Below are positions 56,020 through 64,000 of a stretch of 64,000 nt of DNA, in pieces. Within the stretch, counting starts at the first letter, position 1, and each line of letters opens with the position of its first letter. The position numbers were made by a program, and so were the translations under genes. The stretch comes from Vibrio amylolyticus (GTDB lineage: Bacteria > Pseudomonadota > Gammaproteobacteria > Enterobacterales > Vibrionaceae): NCBI RefSeq assembly GCF_023145695.1, contig NZ_JAJHVV010000001.1, positions 1-64,000 of the forward strand, in the 5' to 3' direction. Below the pieces are notes generated by a model. It was not told the origin of the DNA. It saw nothing but the letters and a program-made list of their open reading frames with translations, and searched no databases.

Positions 56020-56034
56020 TACCCTTAAGGGGTA
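56020..56034 (-). promoter_or_regulatory. NarL/NarP-like site of the nir promoter
   Basis: TACCCTTAAGGGGTA is a near-palindrome. One heptamer (AGGGGTA) matches the NarL/NarP consensus fully, and the other is off by one base in spacing. Its centre is about 28 bases upstream of the FNR site, the same distance as in the E. coli nirB promoter (-69.5 versus -41.5). Confidence 0.55.
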
Positions 56035-56318
56035 GACCATTAGCCTAAAAGGTCATCAATTTCGCCTAAAATGGCCTAATAGCCCTTTTTATACTGAGGA
56101 ATTACAACAGTTGTATCTAATTAAATTACATTTCCTACATCTATCAAACAAAACGTAACATCCCAACGAATCGGATGGTTTTGCGTAATATTCTAACGAT
56201 TTTTGTTCCTAAAATAACAAAGAGAATCAAACCATAAAGTTGTTCAAATAACCAATAAACATGGCGCTATTAATGCATGGGTTTTAGCACTCTTCACTAC
56301 CCGGCAAAGGAACGCATC

Positions 56319-56837
56319 ATGAGACATGTTATGAAGTCAGCAGTTATCGGTTTAATCCTAGGTTTCTCGGTCGGGTGCGGCAGTATCACTCGATATCTAT
56401 TGCCGGTAGATGAGTTTGATCTTGCCGCTTACTTAGGTACTTGGTATGAAGTGGCCAAGCTGGATAATAGCTTTGAGCGCGGATTAACCCACACTCGAAC
56501 TCAATATTCAGTCGACGATGATGGCAGTATTAAAGTGATTAACAGTGGCTGGAGTGAAGAGAGCCACCAGTGGAAAGAAGCCATTGGCAGAGCGAAGCTA
56601 GCGAAAGAGGAAAACGTTGGCCACTTGCACGTCTCCTTTTCTGGCCCATTTTATGGAAGTTACGTTGTATTTTATCTAGAAGATGATTACTCAACCGCGA
56701 TGGTCGCTAGTGGCGTGGATCAGTTTTGGCTACTCTCTCGAACCAATACGTTGCCTGAGCATAAAATGGAAAAATATCTACGTATTGCTGAACAAGCTGG
56801 ATTTAGCCCAGAACAGATGATCTTTCCATTTGAATAA
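56319..56837 (+). CDS. blc: outer-membrane lipoprotein lipocalin Blc
   Basis: From the ATG at 56319 (AAAGGAACGC in front) the protein has 172 residues. The lipoprotein signal ends in GFSVGC (Cys about residue 20). The lipocalin fold carries the GTWYEVAKLDNSFERGL signature and a conserved C-terminal FWLLSRT. It binds fatty acids or lysophospholipids in the outer membrane. Alternative start at MKSAV four codons later. It is divergent from nirB. Confidence 0.9.
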   Translation: MRHVMKSAVIGLILGFSVGCGSITRYLLPVDEFDLAAYLGTWYEVAKLDNSFERGLTHTRTQYSVDDDGSIKVINSGWSEESHQWKEAIGRAKLAKEENVGHLHVSFSGPFYGSYVVFYLEDDYSTAMVASGVDQFWLLSRTNTLPEHKMEKYLRIAEQAGFSPEQMIFPFE

Positions 56838-56865
56838 CTCACATAACGATCTGAGCTACCTACAC

Positions 56866-58407
56866 TTATAAATCGTCGGTACGTTTAAGGCTAAGAAGTT
56901 CAATTGATACAGGCTTCGAATAGTACCAACCTTGACCGAAATCGACCCCCATTGCGGCCAATTTCTTATGCTGCTCCTGGGTTTCGACGCCTTCCGCTAC
57001 AATTTTTAAATGCTCAGATCGAGCTATCTCGATTATCTGCGGAATTAGCGCTGAACGAATGGCTCCCTCATCGAGATCTTTTACAAAGCTTTTGTCTATT
57101 TTGAGAATATCGGCCTGTATCTGTTTTAAAGATGAAAGGTTTGAATAGCCTGTACCGAAATCGTCGATGGCAATCAATGCCCCCTCGGCTTTCAAGTTTT
57201 GGATCGTTTGGGCCGCGGGGACATCTTCCAAAGCTTCACTTTCAATCACCTCTACAACATAATTGATGTTAAGTGCCCTTTTCCATTGCAAAACAGACAT
57301 TTTCCCCGCCGATATATCACAAGGGTAAGCATTGATATTTAGCTTAAATGACTTAGGAAGTGCCGCCTCGCCAAACTTATCCTTTAACTCCTGCACAGCC
57401 TGAGTAACAAGAAATTCAGTAAACTCCCACGAACGCCCCTGATTTTGAATCTCAGGAATAAAAACATCAGGCGTTAATATTCCAATACTGTCTTCAAATC
57501 GAGCCAATAGCTCAACACCCACAATGTCCTCACTCTTCATACCAACGATGGTTTGATACGCGCAGCTGAATGCTTTGTTGTCCAAGCCCTTCGCAACACG
57601 ATATTTATTACTCGATTTTCTACGGTAGTAATAGTTAACCCCTTTGATAGCAAGAAAGGATAACTGCCCCGCAATGATGGAAAACAAGAACAAATAAAGG
57701 GGACTACCAAACAAATTCACCTTTGATTTGGAACTCGCCAATACACAAATCTCTTTGTCATTACTACACTCTTTGGCTAATGTAGATTGCCAATTGTGCA
57801 GTTCAAATTGGTCGTGAATATGACCCGATGCCCCATCGCTCGACTCTAGAACCTTATAACTATCTTCAACCCTTAACACTATTTCCCAGTTATAGTTGAT
57901 AGGTATAATATCGTTTATATCTTTTGGGTTAAGCACCGCATTAAATTTGTTGCGTCTAACCACAATGCCGTCATACGCTTGGTCAAAGAGCACTAACTTC
58001 ACAGAAGACCAGTATTCGAGCCCAAACCCTGACTTAAAATCAGGGGGGCGATTATCAAAAAAAGGGGTATCGAGTCTGCCTAACCCTGTGGTGCACAAAA
58101 GATCATGGCCTTCTAAATAGCCGATATCTCTAATGAACTTAGAATCAAAAACAGATTTTCTCATTGCAACTAATAATGAATCATCACACTCCGCAGGTTC
58201 AAGAGCATTTAGCTTTCCAAATGAGCGATTTAGTTCATCTACAATAATTTGTACATTAGCAAGGAGTTTCTGCGCTTGAACGGCAGACTTCTCTTTTTCA
58301 TTGAGGAAACTCAGCCAGACTAGGCTCAAGGTAGCAAACGAAATAATGACGGTAACGGTTAAGCTTTTTACCAGGCTGTCACTCTTCAAACCTAACTTCT
58401 CCAACAC
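56866..58407 (-). CDS. cyclic-di-GMP phosphodiesterase, CSS-motif sensor plus EAL domain
   Basis: The 513-residue protein has a membrane helix (about 15-35), a periplasmic CSS-type sensor domain (about 40-235), a second helix (about 240-260) and a cytoplasmic EAL domain (about 275-505). The EAL signature is changed to ELLAR, but the catalytic set looks intact (VEVIESEAL, AIDDFGTGYSNL, DILKIDKSFV, EGVE). It should hydrolyse cyclic di-GMP; CSS domains form redox-sensing disulphides in the periplasm and here have several Cys (AECDD, LLCTTG, KECSND, ICVLAS). Its signal is probably redox. Confidence 0.88.
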   Translation of the reverse strand: MLEKLGLKSDSLVKSLTVTVIISFATLSLVWLSFLNEKEKSAVQAQKLLANVQIIVDELNRSFGKLNALEPAECDDSLLVAMRKSVFDSKFIRDIGYLEGHDLLCTTGLGRLDTPFFDNRPPDFKSGFGLEYWSSVKLVLFDQAYDGIVVRRNKFNAVLNPKDINDIIPINYNWEIVLRVEDSYKVLESSDGASGHIHDQFELHNWQSTLAKECSNDKEICVLASSKSKVNLFGSPLYLFLFSIIAGQLSFLAIKGVNYYYRRKSSNKYRVAKGLDNKAFSCAYQTIVGMKSEDIVGVELLARFEDSIGILTPDVFIPEIQNQGRSWEFTEFLVTQAVQELKDKFGEAALPKSFKLNINAYPCDISAGKMSVLQWKRALNINYVVEVIESEALEDVPAAQTIQNLKAEGALIAIDDFGTGYSNLSSLKQIQADILKIDKSFVKDLDEGAIRSALIPQIIEIARSEHLKIVAEGVETQEQHKKLAAMGVDFGQGWYYSKPVSIELLSLKRTDDL

Positions 58408-58573
58408 TCCAAGTTGCTTTACTACTAAAGTTAGTTGAAAACAGAGTAAACTGGCAAAGTTATTGATAAATTAAAAATTAAGGAAGGATGACTACTTCAA
58501 CTTTTGCTTTTTAGTCATTAAACTCTCCATTCAATAACCACTACGCCCGTCGAAAATGACCAACAATAATATA

Positions 58574-59386
58574 TTATCTAAACTGACGAGGTAAATAACT
58601 GCGCTTGGCATCTGGCTTTCGTTCTCGATTGATCGCGATAGCTCGGTTTTTCCCTAAGGCGACTTTAATTTGATACCAAGTTTCAAGAAATAGTGCCTTA
58701 CCAGCACTCGACCACCACGTTTGGTTATACAGTTTTTTGTTTGCTGCCAAGACATCGGGTGAGCGATTGACACACTCTAAGGCGAAATCATAAGCTGTGC
58801 TAAAAGGGTCTTCAGCCACTTTCGTTACTAACCCTATTCTGTGTGCCTCATCGCTATCAATCACTTTCGCGGTCATGGCTAATTCAAGCGTATGATCCTG
58901 TCGCATGATTTCTCGAAAAGCGATAGCGCCGCCCATGTCTGGTATCAGACCCCACTTCGCTTCCATAATGGAGAAGGTTGCATCCTGAGATGCTATTCTA
59001 AAATCGCCTCCACTTGCTAGCTGTAAACCGCCTCCCCAGCACCGCCCATGAATTGCAAATATGACAGGGCAAGGAATATCACGCCAAGACAACGAGAAAC
59101 GTTGCGCATTGTTAGGCAATGTAGGCCACCATTTGAACAGAAGCTTAACGGCATCGACCTTGTTGGTTAGCAGTGACTTTACATCTAAGCCAGAGCAAAA
59201 ATCACTGCCCGCACCCCGCACAATAACCGCCCTAATATGCTTATCTTTTTTTAACCGTCTGGTTAACGCATTCACTTGGCGAAACATTTCCATATCAATA
59301 GCGTTAAGCTTATCGGCACGATTTAACGTGACAGTGGCGATGTGATTATTATCGATTTCACAGGTAATACGAGGCTGAGTTGTCAT
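58574..59386 (-). CDS. crotonase/enoyl-CoA hydratase family protein
   Basis: In this 270-residue protein a single crotonase domain is visible with the oxyanion-hole motifs SGLDVKSLL and HGRCWGGGLQLASGGDFRIAS. EAKWGLIPDMGGAIAFREIM is in the position of the second catalytic loop. It could be an enoyl-CoA hydratase, isomerase or related acyl-CoA enzyme; the exact reaction cannot be told. It stands alone, about 135 bases from the next gene. Confidence 0.87.
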   Translation of the reverse strand: MTTQPRITCEIDNNHIATVTLNRADKLNAIDMEMFRQVNALTRRLKKDKHIRAVIVRGAGSDFCSGLDVKSLLTNKVDAVKLLFKWWPTLPNNAQRFSLSWRDIPCPVIFAIHGRCWGGGLQLASGGDFRIASQDATFSIMEAKWGLIPDMGGAIAFREIMRQDHTLELAMTAKVIDSDEAHRIGLVTKVAEDPFSTAYDFALECVNRSPDVLAANKKLYNQTWWSSAGKALFLETWYQIKVALGKNRAIAINRERKPDAKRSYLPRQFR

Positions 59387-59521
59387 CTTAGTTTCCGGCA
59401 GTGGTCACACCACTACCGTAAACAATAATTTAACAAGTTGAAAGGCTGAGATATTGAGAATGAGATGACGGTTTAGAACAAGCCAATCTATCGGCACAGA
59501 TAGCGAGGCTTATTCCAATGA

Positions 59522-60505
59522 TCACTTTCCAATCAACTCTCTATGATGTGGTGCCATCCAGTCTTGCTTATGGCCCAAAGGAACAATGCCATATGGGTTA
59601 ATCGCTAAATGACTGGCGTAGTAATGGCGCTTAATATGATTAACGTGAACCGTTTTGGCAATATTAGGCATTTGGTAAAGCTCTAACATATAGTTATACA
59701 CGTTGCTAAACTCTTTGAGTAACTGCAAATTACACTTAAAGTGCGTGTGATACACCGAGTCAAATCGAATCAATGTCGTCCACAATCTCCAATCCGCTTC
59801 CGTCAATGTATCACCAACTAAATAGCGTTTCGTGGCAAGTCGGTCATCGAGTTGCTGCAGCGTATCAAAAAGCTTGGTTACATTTTTACTGTACGCTTTT
59901 TGTGTTGTCGCAAAACCCGATTTATAAACACCATTGTTGACGTTGTGATAAACAAGCTCGTTGACCTCGTCAATCTCGGAACGTAAATATTCTGGGTAAT
60001 AATCGTCATGATTACCCGTAATCTCATTAAAAGCGGAATTAAACATACGAATAATTTCTGAGGATTCATTGTTTACGATGACCTGCTGCTTTTTATCCCA
60101 CAATACCGGAACGCTAATGATTCCTTTATAGTCTGGCGCATTGAGCAAATATCTTTCAGATAGAAATGCACTACCATAAAGCTCATCCCCAGTGGTGCCG
60201 TATTCAGACGCTGATTCTTCATCATGCATAAAGCTCCAGCCGTTTTCATGCATATCAGGATGAACAACACTGACCGAAATGATCTCTTCTAACCCTTTGA
60301 GTTGACGGAACACTAAAGTGCGGTGCGCCCATGGGCAAGCTAATGAAACGTATAAATGATAGCGGCCAGCTTCAGCTTGAAAGCCACCGACACCACTCGC
60401 TCCCGCTTCTCCATCGGCGGTGATCCAGTTTCTAAACTGAGATTCTTTACGACGATACTCGCCATCATTGATGCTGCTGTTCCAACTTGATTTCACTTTG
60501 CTCAT
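59522..60505 (-). CDS. yqjG: glutathionyl-hydroquinone reductase (YqjG/Xi-class GST)
   Basis: The 327-residue protein has the Xi-class GST layout. An N-terminal thioredoxin-like domain has catalytic Cys57 in LACPWAHRTLVFR, and an extended helical C-terminal domain has DTLTEADWRLWTTLIRFD. These enzymes use glutathione to remove the thiol group from glutathionylated hydroquinones. Length and motifs agree with E. coli YqjG. Stand-alone gene. Confidence 0.9.
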   Translation of the reverse strand: MSKVKSSWNSSINDGEYRRKESQFRNWITADGEAGASGVGGFQAEAGRYHLYVSLACPWAHRTLVFRQLKGLEEIISVSVVHPDMHENGWSFMHDEESASEYGTTGDELYGSAFLSERYLLNAPDYKGIISVPVLWDKKQQVIVNNESSEIIRMFNSAFNEITGNHDDYYPEYLRSEIDEVNELVYHNVNNGVYKSGFATTQKAYSKNVTKLFDTLQQLDDRLATKRYLVGDTLTEADWRLWTTLIRFDSVYHTHFKCNLQLLKEFSNVYNYMLELYQMPNIAKTVHVNHIKRHYYASHLAINPYGIVPLGHKQDWMAPHHRELIGK

Positions 60506-60642
60506 TTCAAACCCCTTTTTACAACACGCTTATGTGTGCAACCTTGTTTGTCTTAACTCATTCATTAAAGTCATTGTAATTACAAGCATAGGGAATAAAG
60601 AGCAGCCAAACCTGACCAACACGTTCAAATATTTTGAAGTAA

Positions 60643-61413
60643 CTAATTCTTACTGTTCATTCTAAAAACAGACCTGATTAACCCCTTGAACTTTATCTTT
60701 GTAACACGCCAATGTGTAATTGGCCGACGTGGGGCGGTATTCATAAGATGCTCATAGGCATCTGAGTCAAATTGAACTAGGCCACCGTGCGCCGCGAAAA
60801 CGCTATCACACTCAAGTTCATAGATCTGTTTCAAAGAATCTCGGTATTGATTTGGGTGGAAGATAGGAAATGGGGCGATAAGTTTGTTTTTGACACTGAC
60901 CATCAAATCACCAACATAAACCAACTTTTTTTCAAGATGATAAACCGAAAGATCGCGGTCTGTGTGCCCTGGGGTTTCCAATACTTGCCAGTCTTCAAAA
61001 TGTGGAATCACATCTCCATGAGAAAGCGTGTAATCAGGGTTCAATCTTCGAGGATACCAAAGCCTCGTCTTCTTCGCTCCCATGCGCTTTGCCATCCATT
61101 TAGCGAGAGCAAGGTCGGTTAAGTGCATCGCTACACCATCTAATCCAGCATACCAATCCTTCTCTCTATCTGCCGAAACCAACTTACAGCCGAGTTGCTT
61201 TCGAAGAAGTTGAGCAGCACCTGCGTGATCAGGATGCATATGTGTAACAACCACAATTTTTAAAGCACCTAACGGCCTCTTAAGCCGCTCCTGAATAAAC
61301 TCTTTTATAAGCGGTATGTCCGCTCGACTGGCGCCATCTAAAAGCATTAACTTATCTGGATACTCAACCAAATAGATGGCCTGTATATATCCCTGCACCG
61401 TATGAATTTTCAC
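60643..61413 (-). CDS. MBL-fold metallohydrolase, GTG start likely
   Basis: The 256-residue protein has the full MBL motif THMHPDHAGA, a later His in ETPGHTDRDLSVY, Asp in YVGDLMV and His in FAAHGG, so two metals are expected. The C-terminal 40 residues are specific to a subgroup and end basic. The frame opens with TTG at 61419 and has GTG two codons later; GTG at 61413 is better spaced from the AAGGA ribosome site, so I choose it. Substrate unknown; glyoxalase II-like or lactonase-like are both possible. Confidence 0.85.
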   Translation of the reverse strand: MKIHTVQGYIQAIYLVEYPDKLMLLDGASRADIPLIKEFIQERLKRPLGALKIVVVTHMHPDHAGAAQLLRKQLGCKLVSADREKDWYAGLDGVAMHLTDLALAKWMAKRMGAKKTRLWYPRRLNPDYTLSHGDVIPHFEDWQVLETPGHTDRDLSVYHLEKKLVYVGDLMVSVKNKLIAPFPIFHPNQYRDSLKQIYELECDSVFAAHGGLVQFDSDAYEHLMNTAPRRPITHWRVTKIKFKGLIRSVFRMNSKN

Positions 61414-61668
61414 AACCAATCCTTGTTATGTTTTCTCTGGTTTTCTATCTATTAAATCTCAACCTTGTCAGACCAGTTTAAACTTAGCACTCTTTTTGTC
61501 GACTAACAAAACCTGTTAAAAACTCTGTGACACGTTGTTTACAACTTTAAAAAGTCGACCTACTTCAAATATGCAATCAATTCATAAATATCAATGATGT
61601 TTGTTTTAGTTTTAAGACACACAGCTGTATATCATGATTAGAACCCTAAAGATGTATAAGGTAACCTC

Positions 61669-63096
61669 ATGAATTTAAATGTGTTGTTCATCAACAAAGT
61701 CCAGTTTAGAAAACATAAAATAAACGTCTTCATAGAATCTTTTGGGGTACTTGTCGCTACCCTTTTATTAATCATTCCTTCACCGATTACCTTCGCTTCG
61801 CAAACACACTTAACTGCCATCGATCAATATATCGAGCTCATTGACTCAAACAAAAAAGCGATGTTTAGCTTGGCGATCGTTGATGATGGTAAGGTGGTTT
61901 ACCAAAATCAAATTGGTCATGCTTATACGGAAAACTCTAATAACACACCGATCTCACCAGATGAAAATACTCGCTATACCATCGCATCTATTTCAAAAAC
62001 GTTTACCGCAACAATGATTTTTCAGCTCATTGAGCAAGGCAAGTTGTCACTTGATACGAAGCTGAGTGAGTTTTACCCCAAGTTTGATCAATCCAATGAC
62101 ATCACTATCGATCATCTCTTGTCTCATCAAAGTGGGATTTATAACTATACGAACTCTCCGGAATTCGTTCAGTATTACACTCAGTATCAAAGTAACGAGA
62201 AAATGCTAGAGAGGTTTTACTCTTACCCTAACGAATTTAAACCTGGAACTGGCTGGCAATATTCTAATACTGGCTACTACCTACTTGGCCTCATCATTGA
62301 GGATGTAACTGGGCAAAGTTATGAAAAAAACCTCAAGCAACGTATCACTGATAAGCTCCAGTTGAGTCATACTGCTTTCTGCCGTGATTACAGCCACTGT
62401 AAATTCAATACTCAATCTTACGCGTTTTGGAATAAACAATGGTTTGAGCAAGCCGTGTGGCACCCGTCTATTACCGCCGGAGCAGGTGGCCTCATTTCAA
62501 CGCCAACGGAGCTCGGTATTTTTATGGATGCCCTATTTAATGGCGAGCTGGTCTCGATAGAAACAATAGAGGTAATGAAAGCGCTTAATACTGGCTTCAG
62601 TAAAGGCTTTTGGAACATGCCTTACTTCTATAAAACGGCGTGGGGTCACAATGGCTCAATCGAGGGGTTTCAATCGCAGCTCGTATATTTCGATAGCGAA
62701 AAAGTTGCTTTTGCCTTCACTGGTAACGGGCTTAATGAAAGCCAACGAAAGATCATGACGACCATCATCGGTTTGTATTTTGATAAAAGCGTAACGATTC
62801 CCGATTATAACCGTCCGTTCATTTCCATTGCCCCAATTGAACTTAAAAAGTACCTAGGCCACTATAAAACGGATGCAATGCCATTGAAAGGTGAGCTGTT
62901 TTTAGAAGATGGTCAACTGATGGGCAAGTGGGACGACCAAGAATCTATCGCTTTCCAAGCACTAACGGAAACCGAGTTTGAAAGCCGAGAGAATGGCATT
63001 GTATTAGAATTTGTCACCTTCCCTTCGGGTAAGATCAATTATCGACAAGTCACCCTTTACCAAAGAGGCTGGGAGCTGGAATTTTATCGACAGTAA
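61669..63096 (+). CDS. exported serine hydrolase (class C beta-lactamase/DD-peptidase family)
   Basis: The 475-residue protein has an N-terminal membrane signal (about 25-44, long and possibly uncleaved or cut after SPITFAS). A beta-lactamase-fold domain follows with Ser107-x-x-Lys110 (SISKTF), Tyr198-x-Asn200 (YSNTG) and HNG in place of KTG. A C-terminal lipocalin-like extension spans about 375-475. Members include esterases, D-aminopeptidases and penicillin-binding-like proteins; true beta-lactamase activity is unlikely without the KTG motif. Divergent from the MBL gene. Confidence 0.88.
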   Translation: MNLNVLFINKVQFRKHKINVFIESFGVLVATLLLIIPSPITFASQTHLTAIDQYIELIDSNKKAMFSLAIVDDGKVVYQNQIGHAYTENSNNTPISPDENTRYTIASISKTFTATMIFQLIEQGKLSLDTKLSEFYPKFDQSNDITIDHLLSHQSGIYNYTNSPEFVQYYTQYQSNEKMLERFYSYPNEFKPGTGWQYSNTGYYLLGLIIEDVTGQSYEKNLKQRITDKLQLSHTAFCRDYSHCKFNTQSYAFWNKQWFEQAVWHPSITAGAGGLISTPTELGIFMDALFNGELVSIETIEVMKALNTGFSKGFWNMPYFYKTAWGHNGSIEGFQSQLVYFDSEKVAFAFTGNGLNESQRKIMTTIIGLYFDKSVTIPDYNRPFISIAPIELKKYLGHYKTDAMPLKGELFLEDGQLMGKWDDQESIAFQALTETEFESRENGIVLEFVTFPSGKINYRQVTLYQRGWELEFYRQ

Positions 63097-63116
63097 TCGT
63101 CTTTTAAAATCCAATC

Positions 63117-63140
63117 GCTAGGGGGTAACACGCCCCTAGC
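63117..63140. terminator. bidirectional terminator
   Basis: Stem GCTAGGGG / CCCCTAGC with an 8-base loop between the convergent serine-hydrolase gene and the dehydrogenase gene. Confidence 0.75.
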
Positions 63141-63163
63141 ATCTTAAATCGAACACCTTTAAC

Positions 63164-64000
63164 CTAACGTGTTAACCCTGTCACCTTCGCAACGAAATCA
63201 ACATCTTTTGCTATGCTAACTGAAATATCTTGCAGAACCGATAACTCATCTTGAGTAAATGGGTGAGTCAATACCGACTCTCGACCATTCTTCCCTACAA
63301 TTGTCGGTAAGCTCATCACTACATTTTTTAGACCGTATTCACCGTCAATCATGGTCGCGATAGGCAACACTGAACGTTCATCAATCTTAATCGCTTGAAT
63401 GATTCTAAACACACTCGCAGCAATGCCATGAGTGGTGTTGTGTTTACGTTTAAAGATTTCATAACCAGCACGCTTCACTGACTCCAACAACTCATCGGCG
63501 TCAATTCGAGCCAAATGATTCGTATCGCAGTAGTAGTCAGCAGGTTGCCCTGCAATACTGATCAAACTCTTGGGGGTAAAACAGTTGCTACCATGTTCGC
63601 CAAGCACATAACCAAATACATTTTTAGGGTCGAGATTGACTCGGTTTGCGACAATGGACATCAATCGTGCAGTATCTATTACACAACCACTACTAATGAC
63701 TTTGTTTGGCGGAAAGTTGGTATTTTTAACGATGAAATGCGCGACAATATCACACGGATTACTTACAATAATTAAGGTGGCATTTGGCGCTACACGCCCT
63801 ACCTTTTGCGCGATATCCACACCGATATTTGCGTTGATTTCCGCTAGATCCATGCGTGTTTGGCCCTGTTTAATCTGAGCACCCGCGGTAATCACAACAA
63901 TATCAGCACCAATTAAAGAGAGGTAGTCATCGCTGCCTAAGATGTGTGTATTTTTAGAAAATGTTAATGCTGCGGTATGTCTAAAATCGAGCACTTCACC
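63164..64000 (-). CDS. L-lactate/malate dehydrogenase family protein, N-terminus outside the window
   Basis: At least 278 residues, open through the window end. What is seen starts after the first Rossmann strands (GEVLDFRHTAAL) and includes VVITAGAQIKQGQTRMDLAEINA (substrate loop), IIVSNPCDI, catalytic His in VLGEHGSNCF and a complete C-terminus. The Arg binding the substrate carboxylate (TRMDL) is present. The loop position that is Gln in lactate and Arg in malate dehydrogenases appears to be Ile here, so the enzyme may prefer a bulkier 2-oxo acid; this depends on a hand alignment. Confidence 0.85.
   Translation of the reverse strand, partial: GEVLDFRHTAALTFSKNTHILGSDDYLSLIGADIVVITAGAQIKQGQTRMDLAEINANIGVDIAQKVGRVAPNATLIIVSNPCDIVAHFIVKNTNFPPNKVISSGCVIDTARLMSIVANRVNLDPKNVFGYVLGEHGSNCFTPKSLISIAGQPADYYCDTNHLARIDADELLESVKRAGYEIFKRKHNTTHGIAASVFRIIQAIKIDERSVLPIATMIDGEYGLKNVVMSLPTIVGKNGRESVLTHPFTQDELSVLQDISVSIAKDVDFVAKVTGLTR

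Noticed and set aside
61669..63096. Beta-lactamase resistance gene
   Set aside because: The KTG motif is replaced by HNG and the protein has a lipocalin-like extension, which fits esterase/peptidase relatives better.

Overview
The window looks like a Vibrio chromosome, or that of a close Vibrionaceae relative. The evidence is long VCR-type integron attC sites (TAACAAACGC...GCGGGCGTTA), a TtpC-type TonB operon, CheV, YbiT, TrhO and a nirBDC-cobA cluster in typical Vibrio form. No rRNA or species marker is present, so I do not name a species.

Layout. (1) 1-2050: gene cassettes on the minus strand, each a small unknown gene plus a fold-back attC site, with no integrase next to them. (2) 2.3-8.7 kb: tRNA-Val(GAC), an AbrB-family membrane protein, a secreted GH9 glycanase, a diguanylate cyclase and a DUF2726 protein. 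(3) 8.8-19 kb: signalling genes, namely cheV, a solute-binding protein, a CitA/CitB-type two-component pair, an HD-GYP response regulator and a large hybrid histidine kinase. (4) 19-22 kb: a radical SAM protein, small unknown genes and a MocR regulator. (5) 22.2-27.2 kb: a compact minus-strand operon of DUF3450, ttpC, exbB, exbD, tonB and a TPR gene, whose reading frames overlap end to end. It is followed by the wreck of a siderophore permease (27.3-28.3 kb) and an outer-membrane protein with a Zur-like site. (6) 29.6-34.6 kb: trhO, a thioesterase, ybiT, a GNAT and a glycine-zipper protein. (7) 34.6-39.5 kb: a beta-barrel protein, a LysR regulator and a divergent operon (exported metallo-beta-lactamase-fold protein, exported unknown protein, His-rich periplasmic protein). 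Two matching LysR-type operators link these genes. (8) 39.7-44.5 kb: small single-domain enzymes without attC sites. (9) 44.7-50.9 kb: a second cassette group, on the plus strand. It holds VCR-type and short attC sites and an IS110-family element inserted in an attC-like sequence. (10) 50.9-56 kb: nirB-nirD-nirC-cobA behind an FNR plus NarL/NarP-like promoter. (11) 56.3-64 kb: lipocalin, EAL phosphodiesterase, crotonase, glutathionyl-hydroquinone reductase, MBL hydrolase, serine hydrolase and an L-lactate-dehydrogenase-type gene cut by the window edge.

The most striking observation is the IS110 element. Its upstream non-coding end folds on paper like a bridge RNA, with two nested stems. The two unpaired strands of the inner loop match the two sequences flanking the insertion: 9 of 9 bases to ATAACAAAC, the attC core, on one side, and 9 of 10 to CATTTAAGCG on the other. 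This suggests an IS110 recombinase whose RNA guides address integron attC sites.

Other points of interest are the two integrase-free cassette groups in opposite orientation, the LysR/MBL/His-rich locus, and the decayed siderophore permease beside an intact TonB energising operon. All functional assignments come from reading sequence and motifs; no database search was run.
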